From Imperialibacter sp040222385 (GTDB taxonomy: Bacteria; Bacteroidota; Bacteroidia; Cytophagales; Cyclobacteriaceae): a stretch of 64,000 bases of DNA. The stretch spans positions 62,001-126,000 of the forward strand of contig NZ_JAVKDF010000040.1 in the NCBI RefSeq assembly GCF_040222385.1. The letters are read 5' to 3'. The notes below the pieces were generated by a model that saw only the letters and a list, made by a program, of their open reading frames with translations, did not search any database and was not told the origin of the DNA. Shown one piece after another: positions 1-9,137 of this stretch (the first letter of the stretch is position 1; each line of letters starts with the position of its first letter). The position numbers and the translations under genes are program-made.

Positions 1-23
1 ATTGTTTACCATATTTCCTTTAA

Positions 24-1349
24 TTATTCCCAAACGGTATCTTCACTACTAACAACGTTCTTAATTGAATTTAGCACTTTGGTTGAATTACTGTAAACAT
101 CAAAAGTTTCAAGCTCTACACTGTATGCGTCGTCAACCAGTCCGATACCACATTTAGTCATCAGCGCTGAAAATTCGTTCTCCAAGCTGTTGTGTTCAAA
201 AGAATACCTCAAAACATCCTCGATTTTCAAACCATCTTTATATGTGATGGCTCCTGGTAACTTCTGGTACCATGCATTCCCAAATATCAGAGCTTTCTTA
301 CCTCCCTTTATTGCCTCCCATCCTGCTGTGCCGGTTACAACTGCAACAAATTCCGAATGTCTGGTGAGCTCATGAGTATTATATGAAACTGGAGCGAGTA
401 CAACATTCTTAAGCATCTTTAATCTTTGAAAGAATAGGTGCCCCCGTTGAAAATCTGTCTGCTTCGGATTCTCCTTCACGACCACCTTCCAATCAGCTGG
501 CAAAATATGCACCAGACGTTCAACTGCCAAAAGTTGATCGTTGTACAACTTGCCAATAGCAGAAGTTGTCAACTCGGGCTGCATTGCCAAAGGAAAATAG
601 ACATATTTGGCTAAATGTAGATTCAAATCTTTTTCGTTCCTTCTTATGGCGTCGACAAATTGGTTGAATCTATAATTCTTAACTAGTTCTATTCCTACAA
701 CAAACAATTTCTTTGATACTACAAGCTTAGCAAGTTTAAGGTAAGGGGGCCTTCTAAAAGCAATTGGAGCCACATTGCTCATATAAAAATATTCGTCCTC
801 ATGCCGTTTTTCAATCTTGATCTTCTGCTCAACCGAAACGTTGCCAACGGAATTAAATTGTCCAAAATCGTCAAGCGTTGTTACTATGAAAAACTTCTCT
901 TTGAACAAGGATTGATAAAATAAAAGTGTTTTGATTCCCAACTCTTTAGCAAGAAGGTATAAAATATAGTCCGGGCCTTCGTGAGGAATATTCGAAAAGA
1001 TCACTAAATCCGGTTTCCTCTCAGATAAAAGGTTAAAAAGTCTGTTAAAAAGAATATTAAATGCATCGACGAAATCATGGTAAGTCCATGAGTAGTCTTG
1101 GTAATGCCTTGAAAACATATTGGCAAATTTATTAAGGCCTCTATCATATACGGACTTATAAATTTTTTCATCAAAACTTATGACGTGTAAATTTTCAGCA
1201 CAACGAAGGTAATCGAATATATTTTCCGAACCTCCAAAGTCATTAACGGTATGAATCACTTCAAAATCTGAATCAGCGGAAATCGCTTTTACAATACTCA
1301 GACCAGACTGGCCTTCAAACCCCCATATGATAGTTTTCAGACTGCTCAT
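24..1349 (-). CDS. Capsule-synthesis-type (KpsC/KpsS-like) protein
   Basis: The 441-residue protein has no signal peptide or obvious membrane segment. Its C-terminal third carries a nucleotide-sugar-transferase-like stretch, TGTAGWEAIKGGKKALIFG at about residue 338, followed by an aromatic loop (NAWYQKLPG). This pattern is typical of the Capsule_synth family (Pfam PF05159), whose members transfer Kdo or other linker sugars to the lipid anchor of ABC-exported capsules. It starts at ATG 1349, six bases after the wzt stop, so it is the last visible gene of the leftward wzm-wzt operon. That position fits a cytoplasmic polymerisation or termination step, but the substrate cannot be read from sequence. 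The 23 bases beyond its stop hold nothing visible. An unrelated GT-B glycosyltransferase is the main alternative. Confidence 0.7.
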   Translation of the reverse strand: MSSLKTIIWGFEGQSGLSIVKAISADSDFEVIHTVNDFGGSENIFDYLRCAENLHVISFDEKIYKSVYDRGLNKFANMFSRHYQDYSWTYHDFVDAFNILFNRLFNLLSERKPDLVIFSNIPHEGPDYILYLLAKELGIKTLLFYQSLFKEKFFIVTTLDDFGQFNSVGNVSVEQKIKIEKRHEDEYFYMSNVAPIAFRRPPYLKLAKLVVSKKLFVVGIELVKNYRFNQFVDAIRRNEKDLNLHLAKYVYFPLAMQPELTTSAIGKLYNDQLLAVERLVHILPADWKVVVKENPKQTDFQRGHLFFQRLKMLKNVVLAPVSYNTHELTRHSEFVAVVTGTAGWEAIKGGKKALIFGNAWYQKLPGAITYKDGLKIEDVLRYSFEHNSLENEFSALMTKCGIGLVDDAYSVELETFDVYSNSTKVLNSIKNVVSSEDTVWE

Positions 1350-1355
1350 CCAAGG

Positions 1356-2624
1356 CTAATTGATTGTCCAGATAGAGTCACATAAAACGACGCCTGAATT
1401 ATTTGTAGGGTAATCGATCCCAGGCGTAAGATTTGTTATTTCGAGATTTGCAATGTCGGTGTGCCACCATATGTCCTTGCTTCCTTCCAAAGCACCTAGA
1501 TGCAAAGTATATAAACCATGTCTTAAGTTGTGATCCATTTTAATTCTGATCTTTACTTCAGTGTTCGCCTCAAATGAAAACTCGCTACCCGAGTTGTTGG
1601 CAGTGAAAACATTGACGCCGGTTGCTGTTGCAATAGTAAATCCAATAACAAGATTGTCTACTTTTTTCAACACTTTGAACCCCACCCGAATTTCAATGGG
1701 TTTGTTCCAAGCAAAGACATTAGACCCCTCAATAGAGTTTTCAAACATTAAATTTTCTAAAACTAACGTTCCAGTGTTGTACGAAGCCGTCAGGTTATAA
1801 GGCTTTAAGTCCACCAATGCTTCTTTTCCGTTCAATCCAGATAAGAGATATTGATTTATAATATCCGTCATAGCACCTTGGTACTTTAACGTGCCGTTTT
1901 CCAGCAATATCCCTTCACTGCAAAGTTTTGAAACCGACTCCATGTTATGGCTGACAAAGAGAACAGTTCTGCCTTCTCCTTTGCTCACCTCACCCATTTT
2001 ACCTAAACATTTTCTCTGGAAATCAGCATCTCCAACTGCTAAAACTTCATCAACAATTAGAATTTCAGATTCCAAATGAGCCGCTACAGCAAAGGCAAGT
2101 CTTACGTACATGCCAGATGAGTATCTTTTTACTGGAGTATCTATGTATCTTTCAACCCCTGAGAAATCCACAATTTCATCGAATTTTTTTTGTATTTCCT
2201 TAGTGCGCATGCCAAGTATGGCACCGTTAAGAAAAATGTTTTCTCTTCCAGTCAAGTCTGGATGAAACCCTGTCCCAACCTCGAGCAAGCTGGCGATTCG
2301 TCCCCTAACCTTAATTTGGCCGGTTGTAGGGGTGGTGACTTGGGATAGAAGTTTCAATAAGGTGCTCTTTCCGGCTCCATTTTTCCCAATTATCCCGATC
2401 GCCATTCCCTCTTCAACTTCGAAAGAAATGTCCTTGAGGCTCCAAACGACATTGGATACGCCCTTCGTGGATCGAACATTGGTTTCTCCAAGCTTCAAAT
2501 AAGGATCCTCTTTCCCCCTTGCTAGCGCCCACCAGCGCTCCAAATCTCTTGAAAGAGTACCGGTGCTGAATTGCCCGAGTTGGTATGCCTTAGATATATT
2601 TTCTACTTTAATTGCTGTGCTCAT
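1356..2624 (-). CDS. wzt: Polysaccharide ABC transporter ATPase, Wzt type
   Basis: The 422-residue protein is the nucleotide-binding subunit of an ABC exporter for lipid-linked polysaccharide. Walker A (GKNGAGKST) lies at about residues 80-88, the ABC signature is in YSSGMYVRLAFA, and Walker B is ILIVDEVLAVGD followed by the switch His in LFVSHNME. It has about 150 extra residues (270-422) after the ATPase. These resemble the Wzt C-terminal beta-sandwich, which in Escherichia coli O9a recognises the capped chain end and sets export specificity. Its start overlaps the wzm stop by one base (TAATG), indicating translational coupling. The gene order gmd-wzm-wzt-capsule synthesis supports an ABC-dependent O-antigen or capsule pathway. 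Confidence 0.9.
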   Translation of the reverse strand: MSTAIKVENISKAYQLGQFSTGTLSRDLERWWALARGKEDPYLKLGETNVRSTKGVSNVVWSLKDISFEVEEGMAIGIIGKNGAGKSTLLKLLSQVTTPTTGQIKVRGRIASLLEVGTGFHPDLTGRENIFLNGAILGMRTKEIQKKFDEIVDFSGVERYIDTPVKRYSSGMYVRLAFAVAAHLESEILIVDEVLAVGDADFQRKCLGKMGEVSKGEGRTVLFVSHNMESVSKLCSEGILLENGTLKYQGAMTDIINQYLLSGLNGKEALVDLKPYNLTASYNTGTLVLENLMFENSIEGSNVFAWNKPIEIRVGFKVLKKVDNLVIGFTIATATGVNVFTANNSGSEFSFEANTEVKIRIKMDHNLRHGLYTLHLGALEGSKDIWWHTDIANLEITNLTPGIDYPTNNSGVVLCDSIWTIN

Positions 2625-3475
2625 TAAACCGTATCTACAAAATTTTTCTCAACCTTATTGAATACCAATGTTCCTATGAACAAGATTAGCGCTGTGATAC
2701 CGCAGGTATATAAAAAGCCAAGCCATGTAAACGAACCCTGGCCTAAAAAGCCTAGTCTCACACCTTCTATAATAGTGGTCATTGGGTTAGCAAGAATGGC
2801 GAGTCGATAAACCCCGTACAAGCTAGATAGCGGGTATACAACTGTAGTTGAATACATCAATAGTTGGACGCCGAAAGTGATCAAAAAAACTAAATCTCTG
2901 TACTTTGTTGTAAGAGAGGAGACAATCATGCCAAGGCCAAGGGCCAGGCTAGCCATTAAGAGCAAAAGAATAGGAAACAATAGTATATAAATTGAAGGGC
3001 TGAAGTTTGCGCCCTGAATAAAGTAATAGGCCATCATCACAAGAAGCAGACTCAATTGTACCGACAGTTTTATTAAACTCGAAATGATTATACTCAAAGG
3101 CATCACTATCCTTGGGAAATATACCTTGCCGAATATGTGTACATTATCAATAAATACACGTGATGTTTTAGTAAGGCATTCGGAGAAATATGTCCAAGCT
3201 GTTATGCCAGCCAAATAAAAGAGTGGTTGAGGAAGTTCATCAGTCGATATTCCAGCCAATGAGCCAAATACAAACATATAAACTCCCATGGTGAATAGTG
3301 GCTGTATAAAAAACCAAACTGGCCCGAGAATTGTCTGTTTATAGAAAGATATAAAGTCCCTCTTTACAAACATCCAGAGCAAATCTCTATATTTCCAAAC
3401 CTGCTTTAGCTTTAAGTCGAGTAAGCCAGATGTCGGTCTGATTACTAAGTCCCAGTTTTCTTCGGTCTCTTTCAC
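2624..3475 (-). CDS. wzm: Polysaccharide ABC transporter permease, Wzm type
   Basis: The 283-residue integral membrane protein of the ABC-2 family has about six hydrophobic segments and a typical N-terminal cytoplasmic stretch (LLWMFVKRDFISFYKQTILGP). It would form the inner-membrane channel paired with the ATPase encoded directly after it. The start is GTG at 3475, immediately after the gmd stop with no spacer. The next in-frame Met would remove the conserved N-terminal interface helix, so GTG is preferred. The C-terminus ends KVEKNFVDTV, as is common for Wzm proteins. Function is confident at family level; the exported polymer is unknown, though the adjacent gmd suggests a GDP-mannose-derived deoxysugar. 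Confidence 0.9.
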   Translation of the reverse strand: MKETEENWDLVIRPTSGLLDLKLKQVWKYRDLLWMFVKRDFISFYKQTILGPVWFFIQPLFTMGVYMFVFGSLAGISTDELPQPLFYLAGITAWTYFSECLTKTSRVFIDNVHIFGKVYFPRIVMPLSIIISSLIKLSVQLSLLLVMMAYYFIQGANFSPSIYILLFPILLLLMASLALGLGMIVSSLTTKYRDLVFLITFGVQLLMYSTTVVYPLSSLYGVYRLAILANPMTTIIEGVRLGFLGQGSFTWLGFLYTCGITALILFIGTLVFNKVEKNFVDTV

Positions 3476-4621
3476 TTACTCTGCCTGTTTTAAAACCTTG
3501 TGTCCTGCGCTAATCAAATGGATGTCTCTTTGAAAAAGCTTAACATCCGAATCCATCATTTCTTCCACAAGACCTTTCAATTGATATTTCGGCTTCCACC
3601 CCAACTTGCTATGAGCCTTTGCAGGGTCTCCAATGAGAAGCTCAACTTCAGTTGGCCTAAAATATCGTGGATCTACTTTTACCAGAGTGTCCCCCAATTT
3701 TAATCCTTCAGGGAGGTCTGAATTCCCAACTTTCTTCATCAACGTATCAGAATCAATTGATTCAAGAACTCCAACCTCATTTAAGCCATTTCCCTGAAAA
3801 TTCAGGTTGAGCCCGACGTGAGCAAACGACATTTTAATAAAGTCTCTTACACTGGTAGTAACTCCGGTGGCAATCACATAGTCCTCGGCAACGTCCTGTT
3901 GAAGAATTCTCCACATAGCTTCAACATAGTCTTTAGCATGTCCCCAGTCCCTTTTCGCATCAAGGTTACCAACGAATAAGTCTTGTTGTAAGCCAAGAAC
4001 GATCTTAGCAACGGCTCGTGTGATCTTGCGGGTAACGAAGGTCTCACCACGAAGGGGGGATTCATGATTGAATAGAATTCCATTGCACGCAAACATATTA
4101 TATGCTTCTCTGTAGTTCACAGTTATCCAGTAGGCATAAAGTTTGGCAACGGCATAAGGAGACCTTGGGTAGAAAGGTGTCGTTTCAGACTGAGGCACCT
4201 GTTGAACCAATCCGTACAATTCAGAAGTAGAAGCCTGATATATTCTTGTTTTGGTTTCAAGTCGAAGAAGCCTCACGGCCTCAAGAATCCTAAGCGTCCC
4301 AATGCCGTCCGCATTAGCGGTATATTCTGGTGTGTCAAAACTCACCTTCACATGACTCATAGCTGCCAGATTATATATTTCATCTGGTTGCGTCTCTTGT
4401 ATAATTCTTGTCAGATTCATCGAATCCGTCATATCACCATAGTGCAAAATAAGCTTAGGATGGTCAACATGAGGGTCTTGATACAGATGATCTATCCTGT
4501 CAGTGTTGAACAGCGAAGCTCGCCTTTTTATGCCGTGAACCTCATACCCTTTTTTGAGCAACAGTTCGGCGAGATAGGCTCCGTCCTGACCGGTTATTCC
4601 TGTAATTAATGCCTTTTTCAT
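3476..4621 (-). CDS. gmd: GDP-mannose 4,6-dehydratase
   Basis: This 381-residue NAD(P)-dependent short-chain dehydratase converts GDP-D-mannose to GDP-4-keto-6-deoxy-D-mannose, the precursor of GDP-fucose, GDP-rhamnose, perosamine and related sugars. It shows the Rossmann motif GITGQDGAYLAELL at the N-terminus, the GYEVHGIKRRAS segment, STSELYG, and the YxxxK catalytic pair in PYAVAKLYAYW. Length matches the family (about 370-380). I place the start at ATG 4621; a TTG one codon upstream is less likely. No fucose synthase, rhamnose reductase or perosamine synthase follows, so the finishing enzyme must be encoded elsewhere. The gene abuts wzm and likely feeds the polymer it exports. Confidence 0.95.
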   Translation of the reverse strand: MKKALITGITGQDGAYLAELLLKKGYEVHGIKRRASLFNTDRIDHLYQDPHVDHPKLILHYGDMTDSMNLTRIIQETQPDEIYNLAAMSHVKVSFDTPEYTANADGIGTLRILEAVRLLRLETKTRIYQASTSELYGLVQQVPQSETTPFYPRSPYAVAKLYAYWITVNYREAYNMFACNGILFNHESPLRGETFVTRKITRAVAKIVLGLQQDLFVGNLDAKRDWGHAKDYVEAMWRILQQDVAEDYVIATGVTTSVRDFIKMSFAHVGLNLNFQGNGLNEVGVLESIDSDTLMKKVGNSDLPEGLKLGDTLVKVDPRYFRPTEVELLIGDPAKAHSKLGWKPKYQLKGLVEEMMDSDVKLFQRDIHLISAGHKVLKQAE

Positions 4622-4697
4622 CAAAAAACTATTTTTCTTATCATCATGAATATTAAGCTGGAATCGAAATTCGGAGTCGTGTTACACCGGCCCTTAA

Positions 4698-4928
4698 TTA
4701 TCCAAAATTAGTGCAAAAGTCTTCACTTTTAGAATCACTGGAATCGTTGTCAAGTTTGTTTTTAAAACCGTAACCTCGTTCAGAAGGTTTGATATAAACC
4801 GAACTGAAAAATGTACCCAACTCTTCGGCTAAGTTTTGAAGATGTGCTTCTGTGTCGGAATTGCTGAAAAACTTAATCAAAGGGCTCAAATTGGTTTTCG
4901 AAGTGATGTGAGACCATGGCTCTAGCAT
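4698..4928 (-). CDS. Small ORF of unknown function, possible gene remnant
   Basis: An ATG-initiated 76-codon frame lies in the 373-base gap between wzz and gmd, on the same strand as the operon. The product has no signal peptide or membrane segment and no motif I can name. Sequence such as LEPWSHITSK and YIKPSERGYGFKNKL looks protein-like rather than random. An in-frame TAA lies 18 bases upstream of the ATG, so it does not extend. It could be a small real gene or the relic of a transferase (a sulfotransferase piece is conceivable but unproven). The remaining bases of the gap are AT-rich and show nothing else. Confidence 0.3.
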   Translation of the reverse strand: MLEPWSHITSKTNLSPLIKFFSNSDTEAHLQNLAEELGTFFSSVYIKPSERGYGFKNKLDNDSSDSKSEDFCTNFG

Positions 4929-4994
4929 TTTTGAGTAACAAAATTACTCGATTGTTAAAACAATCCAATAGTATTGAAACTTTCACATCATGAA

Positions 4995-6137
4995 TCAATT
5001 TGTCTTCGAGATTGCCAGCTCTTTGAAATAGGAAACAAGTAACATCAATACCAGTGTAAGAAAGCCGAACACAGCGCCAACTCCTGTATAAAGAGTAATT
5101 ATCTTGCTCGCCTTAGGCTCCGACGGGCTTCCGGGAATTGAAACGGGTTCGAACTCTGAAAAAAGAGGAGTTTCTTTTTTGACTTGAATTTGAGCCTGTT
5201 CAAGTTGATTGGACAAAGTATTGTAAATATTGAAGGCTAGATTATACTCAAAAGTAAGATATTGCTCTCTTGATTCTGCCAGCTTGGTCATCCTGCCCTG
5301 ATTGGAATCCCGAAACGTTGCCAACTCTTTTTGGGCCTTTAAATATTCGATTTCCGCCTCCGCTTTTCTTTCACCAATGAACTCCAAGTCTAACCGAAGC
5401 TTTTCTGTTTTGTAGTTGGAAAGGTAAGTTATGAGTTTTTCAATCACTATAGTGTTCAACTGTGCGGCAACATTTCTGTCAGGCATTTTAACTGTTAGCG
5501 AAATGATTCTTCCATCGCTAGCAATGCTTATCCGTCTTTTAAGTTGAGCCATAACTTTTTTTTCCTCTCCAGACAAAATCAGTATGGAAGGATAGTTTTC
5601 CATTTTCTTTCTGACATGTTTGGGAGTTACGAGCTTTTTCTTCTTTGCAAATCCCAGAAGAATCTTGACGTTTAAAGGGAAGTCCTTCAAATAGTCTGCT
5701 GCTGTAGCAAAGAAGTGCTTTGGCTCTGGCTGAAGGAAAAATTCGTAAAGAGACAGCTTCCTTTTTCTTCCAAACTGGAATTCCTCGTCCATTAATTCCA
5801 GTAAGAAGGGACTACTTCGAAGAATCTGAGGGTACATGTCGGACTCCAAACCTCCAGAGCCTCCGCCGCTGGACTTTCGGTTTGTTCGAACGCCTGCCAA
5901 GCCGATAAGGTCACTAAGCCCGCCAGCAGATCCATCATCACCCCCTTCCGATAAAATTTCAACTGTAGCCTCGTATTCTACAGGTGTGGTATTTGCGACA
6001 ATCACTCCTATAATTAGAAAAAGAACTATCGAAACTGCCAGGTAAATCTTTCTGTTATAAAACAGCCAGAAAACATCAAGCAGAGCAATTTCTTCTCCAG
6101 AAAACGTCTCTCTAACGGTAATTTTTTTATTCCTCAT
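4995..6137 (-). CDS. Wzz/GNVR-type polysaccharide chain-length protein
   Basis: The 380-residue inner-membrane protein has the polysaccharide co-polymerase layout. A cytoplasmic N-terminus is followed by a transmembrane helix (about 32-50), then a large periplasmic alpha-helical domain with coiled-coil-like segments around residues 240-330. A Pro-rich segment (PGSPSEPKAS) precedes a second transmembrane helix at about 348-368. A Gly/Ser-rich loop (GGGSGGLESDMYPQILRS) sits where Wzz proteins carry their conserved loop. No cytoplasmic tyrosine-kinase domain is attached. It lies ten bases downstream of the SLBB export gene, as in many Bacteroidota clusters, and would set chain length or bridge to the outer-membrane exporter. 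A paralogue with the same role is encoded at about 24.0-25.1 kb. Confidence 0.85.
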   Translation of the reverse strand: MRNKKITVRETFSGEEIALLDVFWLFYNRKIYLAVSIVLFLIIGVIVANTTPVEYEATVEILSEGGDDGSAGGLSDLIGLAGVRTNRKSSGGGSGGLESDMYPQILRSSPFLLELMDEEFQFGRKRKLSLYEFFLQPEPKHFFATAADYLKDFPLNVKILLGFAKKKKLVTPKHVRKKMENYPSILILSGEEKKVMAQLKRRISIASDGRIISLTVKMPDRNVAAQLNTIVIEKLITYLSNYKTEKLRLDLEFIGERKAEAEIEYLKAQKELATFRDSNQGRMTKLAESREQYLTFEYNLAFNIYNTLSNQLEQAQIQVKKETPLFSEFEPVSIPGSPSEPKASKIITLYTGVGAVFGFLTLVLMLLVSYFKELAISKTN

Positions 6138-6147
6138 AAAAAGCTTA

Positions 6148-8808
6148 TCAATTGCGAAGCACCTGAGAATTTATCAGTAAATAAAGCGTCAGGAAGCTTG
6201 TAGACAGGCCTACAATTTCCTGAATCGAAATAGGTCTACGTGCTGGCGCAAGGGGAACTATAATTTCTGCTCCTGGCTCAATTTGAGGATAAAATCTAAA
6301 CCCGAAAAACCTTTTTGTTCGCTTTACTTCTCCGTTTGCATAAACAACGTAAGATCTTTTTCTACTAGCTACCTCCGAGAAGCCGCCTGCATTTCCAATA
6401 TATCCCTTTAATCCTTTACCAGTTTCATATCGAGTTGTTGTTGGGTAAAGTACTTCACCCCTTAGTCGCACAGTTTGTAACTCTTTTGGAATGGTTAGTA
6501 GATCGCCATCTTTCAATATCAAATCATAAGGAGAACCCGGGTTCTTAATAATCTCATTAAGATTTATCCCCACCAATTCTGCCTCTTTTGCTTTCATTTC
6601 CTTCTCCTTGACCGCACCGGTACGAATAAGTCTTTCTGTCCTGGCCTGTTCGAGAAGCTCGTCATCGGATTGATTTAATTCACTCATCAATAGGGCTTCT
6701 TTACCCTTGGTGACATTTGCATCCACTCTCTCGAGCATTTTCCTCTCAGATTCGATATTTTCCGCATCCTTTCTAACGGTGTTTGCCTGCAAATCCGTCA
6801 ATTTCTCCAACCTTATTTCTTCTTCTGGCTTAGGCTCATAATATTCTGTCCTCCTCAGAAGCGTTGCACCCTTGGCATAAGCAAATTGATTTAAACCGCC
6901 AGCTCGCTTTACAAGGTCTGATATTCTCATTGTGACGATGTCGAGAGCATATTCTCCCGGATAATTAACCTCGCCTTCAATGGTCACCAACTTTTGTTCC
7001 TGATAACCAAGGCTTTTTCGAACAAAAACATGATCGAACGGACTTAAAGTAATCTCTCTTTCTTCATCGGCAATTGACAAATTATTGTTGACCGGAAGAG
7101 TAATAATTGAGGCTATTTTTCCAGAATTATCGTTGCTAACTCTTCTAGCAATCTCTATAATTGAGTTGGCTGCTGATTCTTTCAAACCCCCTGCTCTAAT
7201 TAGTAAATCACCGATTGTCATGTTTTCGGCATATGGGTAGTTTCCCGCTTTATTAACCTCGCCGCTAACTTCCACAGAGTATTCTTCCCGAAGGTCAAAA
7301 ATGCTCACAATACTCAGCAAATCTTCGTTTTGTAAAGTAAGGTCGTCAGCTAGCCCTTCCAGGATGGCACCCAAATCTATGGAAGCAGCTTTCAGAGTGA
7401 AGTTCTCGGAGGTCCTGTATAAGGTTGCCCGGCTTAAAAACGCATCCCCTTGCAGTCCCCCTGCTTTCTTTATTAGCTGTGAGACGGTCAATCCTTCAGT
7501 TAATTCATATTGTCCCGGACGAACGACAGGGCCTTGCACTTGAACACGGTTTGAAAATCTGTCCTGGATTTCTCCGATGGTAAAAACATCTCCATCTCTG
7601 GGAAAGAATTGTTGCTGTAGGGCCTTGTCAAGGGTTTCAACGGTTTTCATTTCTTCGCCCATTCTGGTAACGGTTATCATATCAGTGTAAGCCAATTCAG
7701 TAAAGCCACCCGAGAAGTAAATCAAGTCCTCCAATGTCTCATGAGGCCTCATCTCAAAAAGTCCTTGTATTCTGGTAGCCCCTATAACTTCAACTCTATT
7801 TGAAATGGGTCTTGTGAGGATGACGTCATTGTCTTCCAGCCTTACATTAGTGCTGTCGTCGCCTTTGGTTAAGAATGGGTATGTGTCGACCTCGGTAACG
7901 AGTTTACCTGATCGGTACACCTGAATATGACGAAATGTACCATTGGTAGTCGGGCCACCAGCTGCATAAAGGGCGTTGAATACTGTAGACATGGAGGGCA
8001 GTGAATAAGTGCCAGGACTCTTCACCTCTCCAACAATATTCACTTTGATCGTCCTTACATTTCCGACCGTTAGTGACAGAAATGTGTTAGGATTATTTCC
8101 TCTCAGCCCCGAATAATAGCTGCCTAGTTTACCAGTAAGTGATGAGATAGCGGCATCAACAGACAAACCGCCGATATGTATCAACCCGATAAATTTCATG
8201 TTGATTTTGCCATCCGGAGTAATGATCTCTTTGAAGCTATCCGTTGTCGCACCGTAAATATTTATTATAACCTCGTCTCCAGGCCCTAAAATATAGTTTT
8301 TAGGCGTAGGCATATTCAAATTCGGAGAAAAATCGAGGGGCTTATTGTGAAAAATAGAATATCCAAAAATCTTCTTCTCAAGGTCGTTTAGTTCGTAGCC
8401 CAAGCTATCACGACCCGTTATCGATTCAAACAGGTTATCGCTGCCAAACCTTTGAGTCTTCCGCAATGCTTCGGCTGAAGATTCTTGTCTTTTCTCTCTT
8501 CTGAGTCTCACATTGCTAACTTGTATTACTCTTCTTTCAAATTTCGCATGCTCAGCAGGGAGCATCCCTCTTTGGCGTGCCAAAGCAATCAATCGATCTT
8601 GTGAAACGCCCAAGCTCTCCGCTTTTATCAAAAGATCTTCAATTTGTTGATCAGTCAGCAAATCGACTTTAATCGAGCCCAAATCCCCAAAGGACTGCGA
8701 CTTCAGATCGTTTGGAGCCAGAATGACGATCAGAAGAAAGATTATTGAAGCTAATTTAAACAACCCTTGCAACCGAGAAAAGGATATACCTAATTTTACT
8801 AATTTCAT
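6148..8808 (-). CDS. Outer-membrane polysaccharide export protein with SLBB domains (first copy)
   Basis: This 886-residue Wza-type secretin-like export protein is far longer than Escherichia coli Wza (about 380). A hydrophobic signal segment (ASIIFLLIVILAP) precedes an N-terminal helical domain (LTDQQIEDLL). The Poly_export domain follows (MPTPKNYILGPGDEVIINIYG), then about six SLBB repeats, recognisable from VRTIKVNIVGEVKSPGTYSL onward. A charged coiled-coil insert of about 110 residues lies before the last SLBB unit, and a hydrophobic C-terminal helix ends the protein. I choose ATG 8808 because it starts just before the signal segment; an upstream frame to 8940 adds an implausible leader. 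It heads the leftward operon with wzz, gmd, wzm and wzt. Confidence 0.9.
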   Translation of the reverse strand: MKLVKLGISFSRLQGLFKLASIIFLLIVILAPNDLKSQSFGDLGSIKVDLLTDQQIEDLLIKAESLGVSQDRLIALARQRGMLPAEHAKFERRVIQVSNVRLRREKRQESSAEALRKTQRFGSDNLFESITGRDSLGYELNDLEKKIFGYSIFHNKPLDFSPNLNMPTPKNYILGPGDEVIINIYGATTDSFKEIITPDGKINMKFIGLIHIGGLSVDAAISSLTGKLGSYYSGLRGNNPNTFLSLTVGNVRTIKVNIVGEVKSPGTYSLPSMSTVFNALYAAGGPTTNGTFRHIQVYRSGKLVTEVDTYPFLTKGDDSTNVRLEDNDVILTRPISNRVEVIGATRIQGLFEMRPHETLEDLIYFSGGFTELAYTDMITVTRMGEEMKTVETLDKALQQQFFPRDGDVFTIGEIQDRFSNRVQVQGPVVRPGQYELTEGLTVSQLIKKAGGLQGDAFLSRATLYRTSENFTLKAASIDLGAILEGLADDLTLQNEDLLSIVSIFDLREEYSVEVSGEVNKAGNYPYAENMTIGDLLIRAGGLKESAANSIIEIARRVSNDNSGKIASIITLPVNNNLSIADEEREITLSPFDHVFVRKSLGYQEQKLVTIEGEVNYPGEYALDIVTMRISDLVKRAGGLNQFAYAKGATLLRRTEYYEPKPEEEIRLEKLTDLQANTVRKDAENIESERKMLERVDANVTKGKEALLMSELNQSDDELLEQARTERLIRTGAVKEKEMKAKEAELVGINLNEIIKNPGSPYDLILKDGDLLTIPKELQTVRLRGEVLYPTTTRYETGKGLKGYIGNAGGFSEVASRKRSYVVYANGEVKRTKRFFGFRFYPQIEPGAEIIVPLAPARRPISIQEIVGLSTSFLTLYLLINSQVLRN

Positions 8809-9137
8809 TAAATGTTTTGAGTTTTCGTTTAAGAGAAACACTTTCTTTTCTATTTCTGCCGAGCAGGGCTTATTACCAATGCCTGGTTGTAAACGGTCGC
8901 AAATATAAATAATTATAACAAGAGTGCGCAGAATTCCCATATTTCTGAGGTTTCATTGCTTTTACCTTATTCGCTGGTCAAAGTTGCCCTCAATCTGCCG
9001 GCGCAAAATTAGCCCATTGTGTCCGAACGGGTTGTCTCAGCTCTTCCGAGTTTACTCTTCTCTTCAATTTCAATTGGAGCGCATCGAAGATGTGCGAAGT
9101 TGCTGCAACCAAATTACATGGCAATTTATTGGTAAGC
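8809..9137. other. 329-base gap between the export gene and wzi
   Basis: No convincing gene is seen here. The part next to the export gene is its leader and promoter region, with a TATATTTG element (minus strand) at 8900-8907. The part next to the Wzi stop (9000-9137) shows no strong hairpin with a T-run. Frames in this stretch on the plus strand overlap the Wzi gene antisense and look like noise. Confidence 0.5.
8900..8907 (-). promoter_or_regulatory. Putative Bacteroidota -7 element for the ABC-route polysaccharide operon
   Basis: Read on the minus strand the bases are TATATTTG, an exact match to the Bacteroidota -7 consensus TAnnTTTG. A -33 TTG is not clear at the expected spacing (CTG is present), so this is a partial match. 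It would place a transcript start near 8893 and give a leader of about 85 bases before ATG 8808. Confidence 0.4.
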
